Part shown: piece by piece, positions 62,150 through 64,000 of the stretch
Layout of the letters: each line of letters opens with the position of its first letter
Numbering within the stretch: position 1 is the first letter of the stretch
Origin: AP-15 sp963702685
GTDB lineage: Bacteria > Pseudomonadota > Alphaproteobacteria > ATCC43930 > CGMCC-115725
Assembly: GCA_963702685.1 (NCBI GenBank)
Contig: CAVPDQ010000020.1
Coordinates: 186,001 to 250,000 of the forward strand
Direction: 5' to 3'
Length of the DNA stretch: 64,000 bases
Position numbers and translations under genes: made by a program
Notes under the pieces: model-generated
What the model was told of the DNA's origin: nothing
Database searches by the model: none
What the model saw: only the letters and a program-made list of their open reading frames with translations

Positions 62150-62776
62150 TTAGGCGCTTTGCCGGCGGCGCCCGGCCCCACGAAATCCGGTCACACCAAA
62201 TATGGCGAGCAAGCCGACACCCAGCAAAGCCAGCGTCGAGGGTTCGGGTGCGGGCACGAACTCGCCGGCGTCCTGCGCGGCGGTAACGGCCTCAAAGCCA
62301 TGACCATAGATTGCGGCGAAGTTGGTGGTCGGGGTGAGGACGTTGGCCGCGTCTGTCCAGAAGTTGCCGTCCGTGGCTGTCAAAGTAAATGTCACTGTCG
62401 GCGACTTGACGGCGCCGGTTTCCGCCGAGAACGTGCCAAAATGATCTTCGTTTCCCGGCCCGACGACGCCGCCGGGGATCGATACTGTCGCGTGGTAGCT
62501 CCCCTTGACGTTGATCAAAGCAGGGGTGTCGATTTTGCCGCTCGGCGCTACGAATTCTACCGTTGCGCCGGTGTAATCGCCCGACGTGCCGGTCGTTCCT
62601 GTGACGATTACCTCGATTGAAGACGAGTTCGGGATCAGAGACGGGAGCGTGTGACAAGCACCGGTGCATTCGGGTTGGTTTAGGAAGAAATCGATAACGT
62701 CGGCGCGCGCCTGCGCGGCCATGGTCAAACCGGCCGCCACCGCGGCCATTGCGGGCAAATACCGAACTGCCTTCAT
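62150..62776 (-). CDS. PEP-CTERM secreted protein, sigma-54-linked (V)
   Basis: A 208-residue protein from ATG 62776 (AGAGGAGGTTGAG upstream). MKAVRYLPAMAAVAAGLTMA then AQARADV is the signal peptide. Residues 26-40 have FFLNQPECTGACHTLPSLIP (two cysteines), then a beta-rich body (DHFGTFSAETGAVKSPTVTF, TLTATDGNFWTDAANVLTPT). C-terminus FVPAPEPSTLALLGVGLLAI with FGVTGFRGAGRRRQ is the exosortase signal. It has a consensus sigma-54 promoter at 62828-62842 and the best-matching 17-bp element at 62908. Function unknown. Confidence 0.88.
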   Translation of the reverse strand: MKAVRYLPAMAAVAAGLTMAAQARADVIDFFLNQPECTGACHTLPSLIPNSSSIEVIVTGTTGTSGDYTGATVEFVAPSGKIDTPALINVKGSYHATVSIPGGVVGPGNEDHFGTFSAETGAVKSPTVTFTLTATDGNFWTDAANVLTPTTNFAAIYGHGFEAVTAAQDAGEFVPAPEPSTLALLGVGLLAIFGVTGFRGAGRRRQSA

Positions 62777-62827
62777 CTCAACCTCCTCTGAGCATCTCTG
62801 CATGGGCGTTCCGATCAGCTCAGTGAA

Positions 62828-62842
62828 GCAATTTCTGTGCCA
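62828..62842 (-). promoter_or_regulatory. Sigma-54 promoter of PEP-CTERM gene V
   Basis: Minus strand TGGCACAGAAATTGC: GG-N10-GC with perfect TGGCAC and TTGC boxes, about 52 bp upstream of the ATG at 62776. Confidence 0.9.
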
Positions 62843-62907
62843 CTCCTGGTGGAGCAGCGGCGGCAGTGGTTAATCGTGGATGGCTGCTATATCGGGCAAA
62901 TCAGAAG

Positions 62908-63026
62908 TGTAAGAAATTCCGACAGGCGCCGATCCGTTCGCATCGATCGAAAATTTAATGAATTCAAAGATTTAAGAGAAGGTTGCGTGCCGCCGACGAT
63001 CGACGCGGGTGTAAAGAATACCGACA
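62908..63026 (-). promoter_or_regulatory. Paired 17-bp elements upstream of PEP-CTERM gene V
   Basis: TGTAAGAAATTCCGACA (62908-62924; used as the consensus) and TGTAAAGAATACCGACA (63010-63026; 14 of 17) are in the same orientation. The nearer is 66 bp from the sigma-54 promoter. Confidence 0.8.
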
Positions 63027-63099
63027 CGGTTGCAGAAACGCAGTCGAGGACCGAGGATCGACGCCAAAGCCTCCCGACCGGGATCCTCGATCCAATCGA

Positions 63100-64000
63100 T
63101 CAAAACACCCAGCCGAGACCGACCCGGCCGATCGCATTCGAGCCGCTGGTGCCGAAAGCGACGCCGGCCGACACCACCAGGCCGGAATCTTGGACATGGT
63201 GCACGAGCGCGAGCGCAAAGCCCTCCTGGCCGTGATAGGTGGCAGCACCGCCGCCGATATAGGTGCGGCCGGCGTCGGGGATCATCGCGCCGCCGAGCGC
63301 GGAGGCTTCGGCGATGCCCGCTGAAAGGCGCTGGTCGAGGTTGTTCAGCGACGAGTTGAAATTCAAATCGAGCTGATTGATCCCCTGGGTGAACTGGCTG
63401 AGATTGACCGCGTCGGTCGGGGCAATGCCGGGAGCGACATTGGTGATCCGCCGCTCCCCGCCGGGGACGCCGACCGAGACCGTGTTCGGCTGATTCGCGA
63501 CCGATCCAGCGCCGAGCGCCACCGAATTCGCCGCCAGCGCCTGCGCATTTTGGCCGAGCGCCACCGAATTGACGCCCGCGGCGAGCGCGCCCTGGCCGCC
63601 GCCCACTGCGACCGAATTGTCGCCGGTCGCCTGCGCCGCCTGCCCGACCGCCAACGAGCCCATGCCCGATGCCGTCGCCCCCTGGCCGAAGGCCGAGGCT
63701 TCCCGGCCGCTCGCCGATGCGCTCATGCCGACTGCGGTCGCGAAATCGCCGCTCGCCATCGCACCTTGACCCAGCGCCGTCGTAGCGATGCCGCTCGCCA
63801 TCGCACCCTGGCCCAACGCGCTGGCGCTGACAAAGCGGGCATTGGCCGCCTGGCCGACCGCGACCGCGTTGGTGCCGCTGGCAACGCTCGCCTGGCCGAA
63901 GGCGCTGGCGTTCGCCCCACTGGCGTTGGCGCCTTGGCCGAAGGTGCTGGCGCTGGCGCCGCTCGCGTTGGCGCCCTGGCCGAAGGTGCTGGCGCTGGCG
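63100..64000 (-). CDS. YadA-like trimeric autotransporter adhesin, 5' end outside window
   Basis: About 300 C-terminal residues are present; the frame is open to the window edge. Residues from the edge to about 63480 are YadA head repeats of the 14-residue type (ASASTFGQGANASG, SAFGQGATASGMGSLAVGQA), then the neck ITNVAPGIAPTDAVNLSQFT, a short coiled-coil stalk (QGINQLDLNFNSSLNNLDQR) and the four-strand YadA anchor from LGGAMIPDAGRTYIGGGAAT to NAIGRVGLGWVF. The protein would sit as a trimer in the outer membrane and bind surfaces or other cells. Two near-identical 42-bp DNA units occur at the right edge (about 63920-64000). No sigma-54 site can be judged because the 5' end is missing. Confidence 0.9.
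   Translation of the reverse strand, partial: ASASTFGQGANASGASASTFGQGANASGANASAFGQASVASGTNAVAVGQAANARFVSASALGQGAMASGIATTALGQGAMASGDFATAVGMSASASGREASAFGQGATASGMGSLAVGQAAQATGDNSVAVGGGQGALAAGVNSVALGQNAQALAANSVALGAGSVANQPNTVSVGVPGGERRITNVAPGIAPTDAVNLSQFTQGINQLDLNFNSSLNNLDQRLSAGIAEASALGGAMIPDAGRTYIGGGAATYHGQEGFALALVHHVQDSGLVVSAGVAFGTSGSNAIGRVGLGWVF

Overview
The window is high-GC, densely coding chromosomal DNA from an alphaproteobacterium. Supporting signs are an RppH of alphaproteobacterial type, TPR-sulfotransferase genes, clustered ETF genes, the HNH protein type at 58260, and intergenic palindromes ('CTTCGAGACGC...CTCAGCATGAGG', 'CCTCATCCTGAGGA') of a kind common in Rhizobiales and Rhodospirillales. 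The genus cannot be named from the sequence. No rRNA, tRNA, CRISPR array or intact insertion sequence was seen. The organism must carry an exosortase elsewhere, because five genes here encode PEP-CTERM secreted proteins.

Layout. 1-4900: broken or remnant genes (TPR protein, lactonase, monooxygenase/cyclase debris, tartrate/isopropylmalate-type dehydrogenase, ABC substrate-binding protein). 4900-11640: small-molecule enzymes (SnoaL-like, PhzF, methyltransferase, GST, VOC, a two-gene 2-oxoacid dehydrogenase E1, SDR). 11785-15568: a small unknown gene and a large single-chain DNA methyltransferase of the type ISP/IIG kind. 16088-31497: mixed metabolism (formylglycine-generating-type enzyme, quinone reductase, amidase, methyltransferase, small transporter, hydrolase, di-haem peroxidase, FAD oxidase, fused dienelactone hydrolase, racemase-like, nitroreductase), with a low-GC two-gene insert at 26021-26837. 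31580-40738: rppH, enolase, a 2-hydroxyacid dehydrogenase, an antitoxin with a broken toxin, and an HlyD/FUSC efflux pair. 40898-64000: a secretion and surface region with PEP-CTERM genes, three TPR-sulfotransferases plus a TIGR02466 oxygenase, a beta-helix protein and a YadA-like adhesin, interleaved with GMC and LLM oxidoreductases, a dienelactone hydrolase, an HNH protein and a hydroxyacyl-CoA dehydrogenase/etfA/etfB operon.

The strongest unexplained signal is regulatory. Four of the five PEP-CTERM genes have an excellent sigma-54 (-24/-12) promoter. Roughly 50-70 bp upstream of each lies a 17-bp element (best form TGTCGGAATTTCTTACA), and a second copy lies further upstream. This looks like a dispersed regulon driven by one enhancer-binding protein. 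PrsK/PrsR with RpoN is known to control PEP-CTERM genes in other bacteria, so its counterpart is the obvious candidate.

A caution: about fifteen genes carry one or more frameshifts although both sides of the break stay conserved. Several breaks are single-base changes in short homopolymers, so many probably reflect assembly indels rather than real pseudogenes. True remnants (monooxygenase/cyclase at 2155-2765, amidohydrolase at 15700, VapC-type toxin at 38205) look different because they have lost large parts.
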